Of a DNA stretch of 64,000 bases, positions 9,531 through 24,294 are shown piece by piece. The first letter of the stretch is position 1; the number at the start of each line of letters is the position of its first letter. The position numbers and the translations under genes were made by a program. Origin of the DNA: Chlorokybus atmophyticus (Eukaryota > Streptophyta > Chlorokybophyceae > Chlorokybales > Chlorokybaceae); assembly GCA_009103225.1 (NCBI GenBank), contig RHPI01000461.1, forward strand, positions 8,800 to 72,799, given 5' to 3'. Under the pieces are notes generated by a model. That model was not told where the DNA came from, ran no database searches, and worked only from the letters and a program-made list of their open reading frames with translations.

Positions 9531-11902
9531 ATGGAGGAGCTCCTCGGGTCTCTGGACCTCGCGCTGCCGAGTACTTTTGAGCCCTCACATGTTACAACCC
9601 CGACACAACAACCGACACAGCAACCTGAACAGCAACAGCAACACCAACAAACGCCGCCGCAGGAGCAACATCATTACGCCAGATGATGAGCACACACTTC
9701 AGCTCCAAAGAGAGTTTCCAGTCTTCAGGCAAAGTGTTGAAGGAACGCTTTTGCAGTTGAGACTGCAAAACAGCTAAGAGAAGATCTGTCATCCAACTAC
9801 GCTGTTAGTGCGCCGAGTGTTGAAGCAGAGGCAGAGTGTGGCTTTGCTGAAAGAAAAGCTCGCGGCCGCAGAAAGAGAAGAGTCCTCGAAGAATGCTGTC
9901 TTGCAGGAGATGGAAAGAGCTGAGGCTCCACAACACCAACCTACAGCAGCAAGTGGACTCCTGGCAAGAGTTGTTGCACATCGACCCGGGCGTGACCGTT
10001 GCCGCGGACGTGCCGAGAGTGCTTGGCGAGCTGCAGAAGGAGGCCATGCTGGCCTCATCCAAATAAGTGAGTGGTGATGAGTGTGTTTTGTGATGTTGAG
10101 TCAATGACGGTGTGATATATGATAGGGTGAGGCAGTGGCTTGCGTGGCAGCTTTGGAGAGTTCACTCGCGGCAGCTGAGCGATCACTCAAGGCTGCACAG
10201 AGCCAAACCAATGACAAGCAGGCTGAGCTGAATACAAACCACAGCCATATCCGCAGGCTGGAGCTCAAAGTAAGGCCAACTTGTGGAAGGCGTTTGCAAG
10301 CGCTCCAACACATCAACTTCGTCGGTCAAAGTTTGCAAGCAACCACTTGCACTCCATGCACCGATCACTCACACAGTATTGGACATTAAAGCGGCCCACT
10401 CATCAATCAGCTACTGTGGTATCGAGCCATGCATGCATGCGCGCACACACACGCACACACGCCAGCCAGACAATCTTATGCTTGCTCACTCTCTCTGCCA
10501 GGTTCAAGTGCTTCAGACGAGCGCGACGGGTTGAGGCAACTTCTGGACACATACGATGCAGAAGAGCGGTTGCGCGGCGGCGATAACGGAGCGCAGGTTC
10601 CCCTAACATATGCTTCTCCCGCAATCGACAAAGCGAACCGGGAGGGTGGCCAGACTGGAAGAGGCACTCGCAGCAGCAGAGAAGGCTGCCAGAGATACTG
10701 AGGTGCGCATGCGTGGGTATGTGTGGGTATGTGTGGGTTGATATGTGTGCATGTGGGTATGCGTGTGTGCGCACGTCAACACGCGTATCCGATGTTGTGT
10801 CGTGCCTGTGTACATATGGTGGTGAGCGCTGTGGGAAGGCATGAGGTTGGATACATTGTTTGCAGGTGAGTCTCCGGGTGTTGAGACCATTGCAGCTGAT
10901 CGTAAGCGCAAGTGCGACGGGGTCAGAAGGCAGCTTGAAGACGTGCTCGCTGCCAACACGCCTGGAGAAAGAGGTCACAAGCCTTGGCAAGCAGGTCTGT
11001 TGCATCACCAACCAAAGCACTAGCTTTTAGATTTTATTAGCAACCCAATGAAGCAATACTGATGTATGTTGCAGGTTGCGCTGCTGGAGTCCCGTGTTGG
11101 GAGGGGCAATCATAACCCCGGGACCACCAAAGTCCTGCAATTGTCCAGAAACCCGGACAAAGACACCGCTGCGCAAAGCGAGTTGGAACAGCTTCGCGCG
11201 AGGTATGTTGTGCGCTGAAGCACTACACACTCAACGGGGGATAGTTACCTGCCAACGGCGTGTGGCATGAACACCGCCTGTCGTGCAACTGAGAGTACCA
11301 ACAATGAGTCCCTGCATGCAGAGTGCAGCAGCTTGAAGCACAATTGGCAGGGACAGGCGAGTCGGGTGCGGGTGGCTCAGCAGCAGGTAGTTGTATGCAT
11401 GTTGTATAGTGCAGTGTCATTTATTTTGCCAACACACATGTAGAGCCATGGAAGCAGCAACATTGTGCTTTGCTTGGCCTTAGCAGGGCTGCAGAAGCGT
11501 GTGGACGAGCTGGAGAAGAAGGTGAAGGACATTGACAAGCAGAAGGCGCGGTACATGCAGGTGTTCAGTGACAAGATCACGAGCTTCCGGGAGGCGTGCT
11601 GCCTCTTGTTCGGCTACACCATGGAGATGGGTGACAGGGTGGTTATGCGGGGCAACGTTGGCGGCGGAGGAGGCGCATTCGTCAACACGTTCACTCTTTG
11701 CTCAATATCTGCCGAGGGCTCGCATGAGACCCTTTCGTATCAAGGGTCACCTGGCAAGGCGCTCGAGTTTGTGCCAACGGACTACTCCCAACGGCCTGAA
11801 GTCATGCGCCAGGTGGCCACATTCATCAACCGGTGCAACTCCATACCCGCCTTCACCGCCAACCTTACGGTCGAGCTGTTCAGCAAGTACACCATCAGCT
11901 AG
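9531..11902 (+). CDS. MAD1: MAD1 spindle assembly checkpoint protein, upstream frame broken
   Basis: MAD1 is a coiled-coil kinetochore protein that recruits MAD2 in the spindle checkpoint. The C-terminal exons 11075-11202, 11322-11386 and 11487-11902 join with correct phase. They carry the conserved NPGTTKVLQLSRNP block (MAD1 NP..TKVLH...NP) and the RWD-like C-terminal fold region, FSDKITSFREACCLLFGY to SIPAFTANLTVELFS, ending at TAG. Upstream, 10502-10702 has the MAD1-type ERDGLRQLLDTYD motif, and 10126-10269 and 9800-10065 are coiled coil. Continuous frames there need one-base shifts near 9916 and at the GGG of 10644-10646. The exon 10866-10994 is open in the expected phase, but its most coiled-coil-like frame is one base off. 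The Gln-rich start (Met at 9531) is provisional. The breaks near homopolymers suggest base-call errors, but a decaying gene cannot be excluded. Confidence 0.82.
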
Positions 11903-14894
11903 CCGGCCCCCCATTGTGCGGGTTGTATGTAACATGTGTGTATCAAGCACTAACTGTGTGTAGTTTTGTTGCGCACGTGCGTATGTCAAACTGCCCTCTT
12001 GCAAGCCAGTTGCACAGTTCGTTGCCCTCGAATGCGAATGCCTTACTGACCTCTACATGCCTTCCTGGGCGCTGTGTGAATCAGATGTTGGCCATCATAG
12101 ACTTACCAGGCAATGCTGCTGCGGTGTTACGAGGATGAGAATGCACAAGCTTGCATGCTGTGCTTGCGCTGCAGGTCAAGCCCGCTGGTCACACCTCTGC
12201 CTTGCCTCTGCCCAGCACGCACTTGCATTCGCATGCATACAGCAGCCCCGGTAGGCTAGGTGGTACAGTTTGTGTACAAGCGGTAGTTTGTGTTGCTAAG
12301 CATTGTGTGCCATTTGTATATCCTAAGCATATGGGTGGCCCAAGCCCTTGCGTGGCAGCCCCGATAGGCTGGATGGTAGAGTTGTTTGTGCTGTGAGAAT
12401 TTGTGCACAAGTGACAGTTTGTGTTGCTGAACATCGTTATACATCGATATACAAATTCATTGGCACATGATTATCAGGTACAGTACAGTATATACTCAGC
12501 CCATATGACATCATGTGATATTGAGTGTGTATACCCTAAGCACATGGGTTGGCCCAAGCCCTTGCGTCATCCCGTATCATGTGGCTATTGAAGGGCTGTT
12601 AAAGCTTCGCAAGGCTTGCGGGTGTAAAAGTAATGGGGTCGTTGCCCCATTGCCGTGTGCCACAAGTTGTCGTCACAGTGTTTTTTCTTTGTCAACAGCT
12701 ATTGCACTGTAACCAACATCACGTTTAAGATGCAATAAAGGGGCCACTGATATGCAAGCAGCTGTCAGTAGTCAGCATTATACAAACAAACAAACACTAT
12801 GCAAGACAACACAAATAAAAACAACATTTCAATAAGCTACATATATATACATATATGTTTATACTAGGCTATCAAGGCTAATCTTATGCGCATGCCCTAC
12901 ATGACTGACAATCAAGTAGGGCGGACACGACCAACAGACGCAAACGACAACACCGCCCAATCGCACATACGGCTTATATTCCGGGCCCTTCTGTTTCACT
13001 CTATACGGCGTTAATGCCACTGGAGAGCATAGCAGAGGAGGTGTGCACACTCAATCGCTTTCAGGTAAGCGCAACGAAGGTGAGGGTGTTAATGTGGCTA
13101 CAATAATTGTGAAGTTATGTCGACGCATGTAGCTCAATGTACAGGTTCAATGTGAATGTCTCGTTAAGTAATTGTCATATTACACACATAAGCAAGCGCG
13201 TGCATGCGCGTACACATGTTATTCTGCTTATGTGGTTGAAGTAGTTGAGTTAACTCAACCACTGCGATAGTTATTGCATGTGTAAGTGCTTGCGGCTATT
13301 GATGATGTGTTATGTTTGCTTGTACTCCGGGCCCATCTATTTTACCATGTGCACGCACGCTTGCACAGATGGAGCCTTACGGCCAGATGGAACATTGCAC
13401 AATGCAATGCGCCAAGACTTGCACACGCATACTCATGTAGGTCCACGACAACAGCCATAAAATGAATAGCACGCTACTAATATCATTAGGGCTAGGCCCC
13501 CTTATCATAAAGGGCCTAGGTTAGCTACACGTTGAATGCATTTCTACATAATTGACAGAAACGCCCTCAACTCTGCCAGCTGCACTACATCACTGTACCG
13601 TGGAGACGTCCTCTATAGGAATACTAGCACCAATTTGCAGCCAGAGGAAGCTATTCAGTGCAGCACTGTCCACGCTGTACGCGCTGTATCCAAATCGCCG
13701 CCCTCGTAGCCTAGCTTCAGCTCGGAGTTTCATGCATGATGAGGCCATCATTGTGGTCGAGGAAAAATCACGCCTATCAAAGCTGGCCATTCGAGGTCCG
13801 GCGTGGGCCGAAGCGAAGAAATTTGCGCAGGGGCCTGATGCGAAACCTGTGCTGGTTCCGAAAAGCGTGAGCGTGAGCACAGCTGCGGTACATTGGCGTA
13901 CTGCACTGGGGGCTAGGTAGTGGTCATTAGGCCAGCGGGAGGCTGGACTTGGTGGCGGCGGCGGTGGCGGTGTTGACGGTTTGGTGGTCGCTGGCAGCTG
14001 ACGTTGATTGGGGTGTGATAGCTGAATCGTTTTGACCTGACGGTGAGCCGTCTGGCAGTCGTTGCTGTGTGCTTGGAGTGTCGCGTTGTTGGTAAGCAGC
14101 TGTGTGAGTGCGTACGGGCTGCTGGCTCGGAGACGTGCGTGCACTGGGCTTGTAAACATGCATTAGACGAAGTGCGCATGCTTGTGGCAGTTGCATGGTC
14201 GGCATGCTGCTCAATGGCCCCAAGTCGCATGCAAACACCAGCCTCCGACTGACCTGCTGTCATTGTCGCTTACGCCTGAGTGTGTTTGGTGTTAAGTTAC
14301 TGCATGCACACCTCTGCATGAGCAGCCCAGACGTCAAGTGCAGCGGTGTACGCCAAGGCAACACACTCATTGCTTCGGCCTGCGCGGCTTTAGCCAGTGA
14401 CAGCATGAGTGCACCGGGACTTAGGTTGTCACGGCTGAAGTTGTGCAGGTTGATTTCTGTGTGGTTGCAATGCAGACCGAGTCTGTCAATGTGTTGACGG
14501 CATGCAAATCAGCTAGTAGGCATGTGTGTTGGAACCGCCGTCTGGTGACAGAGCCACTGGATGCAGGCCTGCACATGTAGATACGCTAGGATCCCTGGCA
14601 GTTCGTGCTGTACGCTGACTATGGTAGCTGTGCACGTCACCTGATTGTCCCTTAGCTTGTACTTGTGAGCAAGTAGTTGCAGAAGGTGGGTTTGAAGCCT
14701 CAGAGTCTGGTGTCTTTTCACGTCGGCTCTGGAAGCTGTAGCAGACACGCGGTGCATAGGTTGACACCGTCTGGCAGCGGCTGCATTGTGTATGTGTGCT
14801 GACAGCCTAATGGCGGCAACAGCCCGTATGCCAAGTTCACTTTGTATGCTTCATCAAAGTAGTCACTCATGATGTCTTCGTGCTGCAGGCAACC
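11903..14894. other. Intergenic; repeats, no supported gene
   Basis: A motif TATCCTAAGCATATGGGTGGCCCAAG-like of about 35 bases occurs at 12318-12353 and 12531-12566, both followed by CCCTTGCGT, and the flanks at 12240-12290 and 12355-12430 also resemble each other. The exact 220 bp duplicate lies at 13383-13602. The stretch 13600-13920 is open on both strands, but neither translation is recognisable. Nothing else is supported. Confidence 0.45.
13383..13602. repeat. 220 bp segment identical to 7486-7705
   Basis: Second copy of the exact duplicate. Here the sequence runs smoothly on both sides without N or poly-C, so this is more likely the genuine location. Confidence 0.9.
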
Positions 14895-16349
14895 ATGTCA
14901 CGCTTGTCAGTGGTGCTTCTTTGCACCTGCTTGCTTGCAGCAGTCTCTGCAGCTTGCGCCCAGATAGCATTCTTTGCGCCTCCGCCTCCGCCTCCACCTG
15001 ATGAGCTGGTGTCTGACATTAGCCGGTAACTGTCTCGTGCAACCAGCAGGTTTGTTGTAGCTGCATGCATGCATGCAGCTACACTGACGCAGCTTGTCTC
15101 CTCCAGTCTTCTGATTGAACTTGACCAGCCTTCCAAAGAGGCTGCTGTCAGCCTATTGGAGGCTGAACAGTGGCCTGCAAACAGTTACAGCCTTGCATAC
15201 GACCCAACAACTGGCTTCGCAGGTGAACTTAGCTACCTCAGCTTGTCGCTGCCAGCCTGCCATTGCATGCTGTGAACGCTTCAGCTGATTGCTTCTTCAT
15301 GTTGTTCTCCTACAGTGAACGCACTCTTCGCCCCGTACAAAGACGGAACTGCCATCTCTACTGTTGCTATTCGCCTTAATGTTGACGCACCATGGATTGT
15401 GGTGGCCTCTGAGCTGGATGCTCTGCGAACTGGCGGCAAGGAAGGCGTTGTTATGATCGGTGAGACAGTGACTTCTCCGCGTGAAGAAGGCGTGTCTATT
15501 ATGGCATGGGATGGAGTGTTTCTGGCTTGGTCTTACCAGGTACCAATCAAGCAGCCCCTGTCTTCTCATGCAGTGTTTTTGACTCAGTTTGGTGGTGCTT
15601 ATGATGCTGGCTGGCAGGGTGCAATTGTGAATGGACCAACTGTTAGCATCCAGAAGGGCGACCTTGAGCTTCGCGTGCGCTATGGCAGTCGCATTGCTCT
15701 CCGACAGACTGCTGGCACTGTGTCTACGGGTGCTTTGAACCTTCTCACCAGTGAGTGCAGCTACCCTACTTTGCAGCGCTCCCAGCGCATTGGCTGGCTT
15801 GCTCATTGCTCATTCGTATTGTGCAGGCGGTGCATCTCTTACTGCAGCGCATGTGGACGGCGATCTCGTGCTTCGCAAGGTGTCTGCAATTGGTCAGGTG
15901 GAGGACTTGGGCACACCATCAGACTTTGGTATGTAGCGTTGTTTCCCCTTTTCAATGCTGCCAAGAGATGTGCGCATACCTGCCATTGCTAAATGCTGCT
16001 TGTTGCCAACGCAGAGATCAGCAACCTGTTTGATGTGGACACCCCACAAGCAAGGCTGCAGAAGCCAACAGCACAGGCCGCAGCTGCTGCTTCTTCTGAC
16101 TTGACTGACGAGGGTGTCCATGATGTTGAGGTGGCTGTTAGTACTGCTGCAGCAGCTGCTGCTGAAGAGATGGCAACTTCAGTCGACGAGCTGGCGGATG
16201 ACCTCAAATCCATGGAGGCCAACATCCGGAAACGTGTGAAGAAGATGTTGGATGATGTTGTGGAGACCACAGTGCAAACTTCCCTGCAGTCCGCGGCTAC
16301 TCGCCTTCGTGGCTCGCCCAACCCGAAGAGTGAGGTGGAGCGCCAGTAA
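14895..16349 (+). CDS. Secreted or lumenal orphan protein, 5 exons
   Basis: Exons 14895-15025, 15107-15222, 15316-15750, 15827-15928 and 16015-16349 have GT-AG borders. Phase carries through every junction, giving 372 residues and a TAA stop. The N-terminus is a clear signal peptide (MSRLSVVLLCTCLLAAVSAA) followed by a short run of seven Pro. The central part, about residues 45-230, is predicted mostly beta from its alternating hydrophobic pattern (for example WIVVASELDAL and GVFLAWSYQVP). The last 110 residues are Ala-rich, then charged and probably helical (ELADDLKSMEANIRKRVKK). I recognise no family and see no membrane segment besides the signal. Secretory entry is inferred from the signal peptide alone. 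A plastid of secondary origin would also use such a leader, but other features favour the green line. Confidence 0.85.
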
Positions 16350-19006
<2,657 letters not shown>

Positions 19007-20323
19007 ATGGCGGCGGGGGCGGCGGCGGGATTGGCGGTGTCCGGCTGCTCGTTGCCGTCAGCGTTGCTGTCATCGTCTCCGTCACCTCGCATCAGGCGGC
19101 ATGGTTGCACGGGATCGTCCTCTCGGAGGACGGGTAGCAGCAGCACCAGCAGCAGCAGCAGCACTGGCTTGAGGCTGGTCGGCTCCACCCGCCTCCATGT
19201 TCGCCAGCGACACCGCCGCCGCCGCCACTCTCATGGCTTTGTCGTCTCCCCTGTGTGTGGAGACATTGCTGGAGAATACGGCGACACCTTTGCGGACGTC
19301 GACAAGGTCAGTGAGCTTGCCCATGCACGCCACGGTTTGTGACTGCGAGTTACTGGTTGTGTTTTTGTGCAAATCAGTGTGTTACAAAGTTGTCGTAGCG
19401 ACTACGCTGTGGTTGTCATTCCAGTCTGCTACTTGCTGCTTGCTGCTTGCGTGTTCGCGTTGGTTGCGATAAGCACTCAACTGGGATTGGCGTACTCGTA
19501 CTCAGAATCGGGCTGCTAAACGCATTGCTTGAGCTGTGTACGCTCTTGCTTGTGGCCTGTCCACTGATTGTCTCTCTCACTGCTGTCAACAGACTCTGGT
19601 AGACTACTTCACATTCAAGGCTCTCAAGACGGTGCTGAGCCAGCTGTCTGAAACCGACCCTCCGAAATATATGTAGGGTGGTCAACCTATCAGTTCTCCA
19701 GTACAATAAACAGTTTACAGTGCACAGTTTTGAGGCAGAGAGAGGTACATATTCACATATGCATGCAAACAACAGGTGGCTGTATCAGTTCAGCGCGAGC
19801 AATAAGCCACATGACTCCAAGTACTTCCTGAGACAAGTCATCCAGGTAACAGCAGATGCAGCTATTGCCCATTTCGCTTTTCTGGCTGATTATGGGCGCA
19901 TGTCTATGATAAAAGCTCCGCAAAATAAACAGTCGTTTCAATTGCCACTTGCAGGAGCAGCAGGAGTTGGGAGAGCGAATAATGGTCACCCGACTTAACT
20001 TATACGACAAGTGGATTGTGGTAAGTACCAACGCGCGCTCTCGCGCACGCAAACATGCTCATGAGTGAGCATGCGCACACACGCGCGCGCGCATGCGCGC
20101 ATATCCACCAACTCTTTCACAAAACTGTGCTGCACCAAGTTGTGCGTAATGAGCTCTCTTGCAGGCGCACGATTATCTAGACACGAGGCAGAGGTTGCAA
20201 GACAGTAACTTGGAGATATTGCGTGAGCGGTTGACGCAGACCATCGCATTCATGCCAGATGACGTGGCAGTGGATGCTTCCTCTAACAAAAAGCAGCCAC
20301 CGTCAGCGTCATCAGACGCTTGA
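19007..20323 (+). CDS. rbcX: Rubisco assembly chaperone RbcX, plastid-targeted
   Basis: Five exons (19007-19306, 19593-19672, 19776-19845, 19955-20020, 20165-20323) join in phase to 224 residues. RbcX is a small helical homodimer that binds the C-terminal tail of RbcL and helps assemble the RbcL8 core in the stroma. The family core runs from DTFADVDKTLVDYFTFKALK through VLSQLSETDPPKYMWLYQFS, matching the cyanobacterial and plant block Y.T..AV..V..QLSETNP...WL..F. Next come LRQVIQEQQELGERIMVTR (like E.KEL..RI...R) and LRERLTQ. The first 90 residues are Ala, Ser and Arg-rich with few acidic residues, as in a transit peptide. Downstream of the core the tail is Ser-rich. RbcX implies form I Rubisco, so it is the best single clue that the organism is photosynthetic. 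I infer the nuclear location from the introns and transit peptide. Confidence 0.9.
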
Positions 20324-21073
20324 TTCAGGTGTTGTTGTATTCTGATGTCGACGTGTGATTGACGAATAAGCGACACCCGCAGTCCATTCGTGATACACAC
20401 ACGTGTCAAGTTGATATGCAGTAGTGTACAGACAGTAGCAGTAGTGTGTACAAAAACTATTTGTATGTCCATACTACGAGCTGGTTGATATACTTGGCAG
20501 AAACAGTTGTTGAACATATGCTGGCGCTGCGGACGCTGTTGTTAAGTTATCTTGTTTACCCTGGTCTGTTGTTTTGCAGCCAACCGGTGTGCATGGGTAC
20601 GTCATCACTGTTGGTGTTTTTCCCAGACGACAATATGCTCCTCTGTGCATTGGCTATCTCTCATCAGCAACAACATGTCAGTACAAAGTTGCTGTGTTTG
20701 CATAGGATCACAAGGTAGTACATGTGCGACATTGCAAGTACTTCTGTATGTACATCTGGTTACACATGCATGCGCACGTACACGCACCCGCTTTTGCATG
20801 CGTGCGCGCGCATCTGGTAGTGTACACTCATCCATATTGTCGTTGACCGCAGTCCAACAACCTGAAGACTTGCGCTTAGCAAGAATGAATCCTGCATTGA
20901 TCCCGCGCGTAGTCCTGGGCATAACGAAACTGGCATAAGCACCCACACAAACTACAATAGTACAGCCACACAGCATCCTGCTGCGGCTTCCTGTCTGGTC
21001 AAAACACACTTGAAGTTTTTTGAAGTCATACATAAAGAAATCTCAGTGCCTGACCACAGCAGTGCACTGTGCC
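20324..21073. other. Intergenic spacer
   Basis: Lies between the rbcX stop and the SET gene start on the same strand. It should hold the rbcX 3' UTR and the SET promoter. I see no further gene. Confidence 0.5.
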
Positions 21074-21102
21074 ATGCTGCGCCTGGGCGCCGCCTGCAGG
21101 AG

Positions 21103-21133
<31 letters not shown>

Positions 21134-23936
21134 GGGGGCGGCGGATTGAGGTGGTGGAGCCATCGGGGACTTGTTGGCAGCAGTGCTGATGCAGGCGGCG
21201 GTAGCGGTGAGGGAAGGAAGACTGCTGCGGAGATCTTTGCACAGCGCATTGCGCAGCTCGGTGAGCAGCCTAGCAGCTAGCTCAGCTTGGCGCAAAGCTT
21301 ACGGCTGCCTTACCTGCTGCATGCTGCCAAGGCAATAGCTAGCTGGCTCAGTGTCTCGCGTTGAAGCTTGAAGATGACAGCTCTCAGCATGTACTCATGC
21401 AGCCATGCATACAGCGCATACAGAACTAGCACGCAAACAAGTTACTTGTACACTTGTTATACATCAGTCTGGGTTTCATGCTGAGCTTGGGCTCAAGCAT
21501 CAAGCTGTAGTTCAGGCTGAACCTGGGGCTGAGGCTGATTCCCACAGTCACACAGGTGCGCCAGCGGTTGTGGCGCAGTCCTGCACGGGCGGCGGGCGGG
21601 GGTTGTACGCCGCGGAGGACTTGCCCGCAAGCAGGCGACTCTTCGCCGAGAAGCCTGTGCTGGCGTACCCTTCTCGTGACCGCCTCCATGAGGTAGAGCT
21701 CACTAGCATGCGTGTGCCTTGGCGAAAACTGGTGCCTGTCTTGGAAACGACACAGCGTCACAGTGCTTGGCCGGCTGTGTTGTCTACACGAATGACAATG
21801 CTTGGACGTCTTGTTTTGCAGCCAATGTATAGCTTAGGTATAATATCATGAGTGCATGGCTTGCTAGATGAAGGCATTTGACAGAGTACAGTCTGAAGCA
21901 GAACTAATTACATGCCTTGCTTGATAGTGAAGTGAGTACTCTCGTTTGTTGCAGGTTTGTTACCATTGCCTCAAGCCTCTGCTGTACTGTCAGTCGCCAA
22001 TGAAGCATGATGATGGTGCTATTGGAGTGCTGTTCTGCAGCAAGGAATGCGTCGCTGAGGTGAGTGTTGGTACCTGTTGCTGCAAGTGGCAGACCAGCAT
22101 GAACAGTGAGTTGAATCCACTTACGCGCTTGTTTCAGGCGCAATACATGCGAGTCGAGGCTGCAACAGACTTGAAGCTGTTTGCAGAGCACTGCAGGTGA
22201 GGTGAGGGCTGCAAGCGTTGTATGCACCGCAGTAATATGTCCATTTGACATCAAAGGACTAACAGCACTGAGACTTGCATTCTACAGTTGGCCAACACGT
22301 TGTTCGCGCATAGCCTGGTGAACTGACATGAAATGCATTGTCATGTGTGCATGCATGTGCGCGTCTATCAACTGTGTGTGTGGAGGTCGTATGTGGTGTG
22401 CGCATACGTGTGTGCAGCCAGCATGTTGCAACAACATATGCTGGCACGGTTGGACACTATATGCGTGCGTGTGCGTGACACCACCAATCTGTAATGTATG
22501 GCTGCTGCGATTGAGCACAAGACAACATGCGTCATTGCTTTCGTGCCTTTTGCAGCTCAGAAGGCTTGAAGTTGCCATGGCTGACGGCGCGCTTCGCTTT
22601 TGCGTGCATGGCCGGCATGCTCGACCCGCAACACTTGAGCCCACTGTCGTATGTGAACATACCAACGCAGGGCTCTGACAAGCCTGCACACCCGCAACAG
22701 GTGATACGTGGCGGCGGTGAGTTACTGTAATGTTGACCAAGCCAAGGTTGTCGTGTAACAAACCCACTTAAGCTGGCGTTTAACAGTGGGTGACTGAGTA
22801 CGAGTTACTGTCAGGCGCCATAGCAGCCACTGGATCAAGACCAGATCAGCACTCATGTAAGCCTGTCTGTTGTGAGAAGAGGACATTTTCATTTGCTTGT
22901 TCAGCGTGTGCGTATATGTATGTGTGTGGGCCTATGCAGGCGCGCGTGTGCATATGGGTGAGCGTATCAGCTCATAATGTGGATCTGTTTTGTCTCAGTT
23001 TTCACACTGGACTGGTACGCATCCGTGATGGCGCGTCTTCATATCAACGTCTTCCGTGTGGATGTGCCCATGCCCGGCGTTCCACACGGTGTCGGCAGCG
23101 CCGCTTATTTGCTGGCCTCCTTGTTCAACCACAGCTGCGGTACGTGCGTTAACTGTGTGGGCAAGTGTCAATGCCTTTGCAACTTGAGTTGGGCAATGCT
23201 TTCTACCTCCAAAGTTTGCTGCATACTCTTGCGTGTGCAAGTTGGTCATGCCTTTTCGCCAAACAATATATGTTGGTGTCAACATATACATGTTGGTATC
23301 CTTACCCTGTTTACACACAATAGCTTGAGACTTCCACAGCATAGCATACGGGCACATTGGTGCATTGGAACCGTCAGCGTTAGCGAAGGCATGCCGACCA
23401 TTATACACCGCTGCCAAGTTCACTGTTTCTCAGATGCTTTGGGTCTCCCGTGTGTCTCGACGATGATTCTGCGTTGAAGTTAACAACCTGGAGTGTACGT
23501 CATCTGTTGGATATGATATGCATCATGTTTCACACTGCAAGCGCGACCAGCCTATGTAGTACTAGTAAGCAGTGTTTCTTACATGCATTTGTCCATGGTA
23601 ATGCAAGTGAGTGGTGGATCAGCACCTAAAGTCTTTCTTGTTGCTGCAGTACCCAACGTTGAGCAGCAGTGGACTGCGACGGCCACGCCCACATTCAATG
23701 CACGATTTGACGTCAAGAAGGGTACACTTGCATCTGTCATCATATGTCCTCTCACCGTCATGCAGGATCTGTTTGTGCATGCGGGGTGTTGTTCATGCTT
23801 ACACGCATGCGTTGCAGGTGAGGAGCTGTGCATCTCATATTGTGATCTGGATTGGCCGGCTGAAGTACGCCAACAGCATCTGTTGTGGGCGTACGGCTTC
23901 AGATGCACTTGCGAGCGATGCCAGACCGGCGACTGA
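21074..23936 (+). CDS. ATXR4: ATXR4-like SET/MYND-type lysine methyltransferase
   Basis: Nine exons join in phase: 21074-21260, about 21424-21692 (a second acceptor, 21430, fits equally well), 21955-22059, 22138-22196, 22556-22700, 22787-22856, 22999-23139, 23650-23721 and 23818-23936. The product has about 388 residues. It matches plant ATXR4 (SDG38). The order is a GRGLYAAEDLPA SET start, a MYND-like Cys cluster inside the SET domain (VCYHCLK, LYC, LFCSKEC), then DWYASVMARLHINVFRVD. The catalytic SET core is LLASLFNHSCVPNVEQQW followed by GEELCISYCDLD, and the post-SET end is YGFRCTCERC. SET proteins transfer methyl from AdoMet to lysine. The Ala/Arg-rich, acid-free N-terminus suggests an organellar presequence, as predicted for ATXR4, so the substrate need not be histone. 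Confidence 0.88.
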
Positions 23937-24294
23937 ACAGCATAGTGTCGCTGCCAGTGTTGTTGCGTATGCAACACTTCAAGACTTACCATCCCAACAG
24001 GTGAGCATGGCTATCGTTGACATGTGATGCATGTAGTAGCGTTCGCTGCATGCATGCTGTCTGTGGCTAGAGAGTAACCTTTGACCAAGTGTGTTTATGC
24101 TTGTGTGTGCAGGACAGTTGCCCACACATAGCAGCATACCCTTCTTGTACACTCTTGTGGATAGGCGAGACGAGTGCGAGTATCGCCAGTTTGTATATGT
24201 ACAAAAGGACAATCGGACACTGTGGGAATAGTAGTGCTACTGGGTTTATCACAACACAACTGTTATGTCACGCGAGATTGCTGCCTGATGGTGT
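23937..24294. other. Convergent 3' spacer
   Basis: Separates the SET gene stop (plus) from the clathrin light chain stop (minus). It should contain both 3' UTRs. No gene seen. Confidence 0.5.

Noticed and set aside
13552-13920. 122-codon plus frame and the overlapping 189-codon minus frame
   Set aside because: Both strands look equally protein-like, the left part overlaps the exact 220 bp duplicate, and no splice partners or family could be found.
20980-21300. Poly-Pro and Arg-rich minus-strand frames
   Set aside because: Shadows of the Ala/Gly-rich first exon of the SET gene on the other strand.
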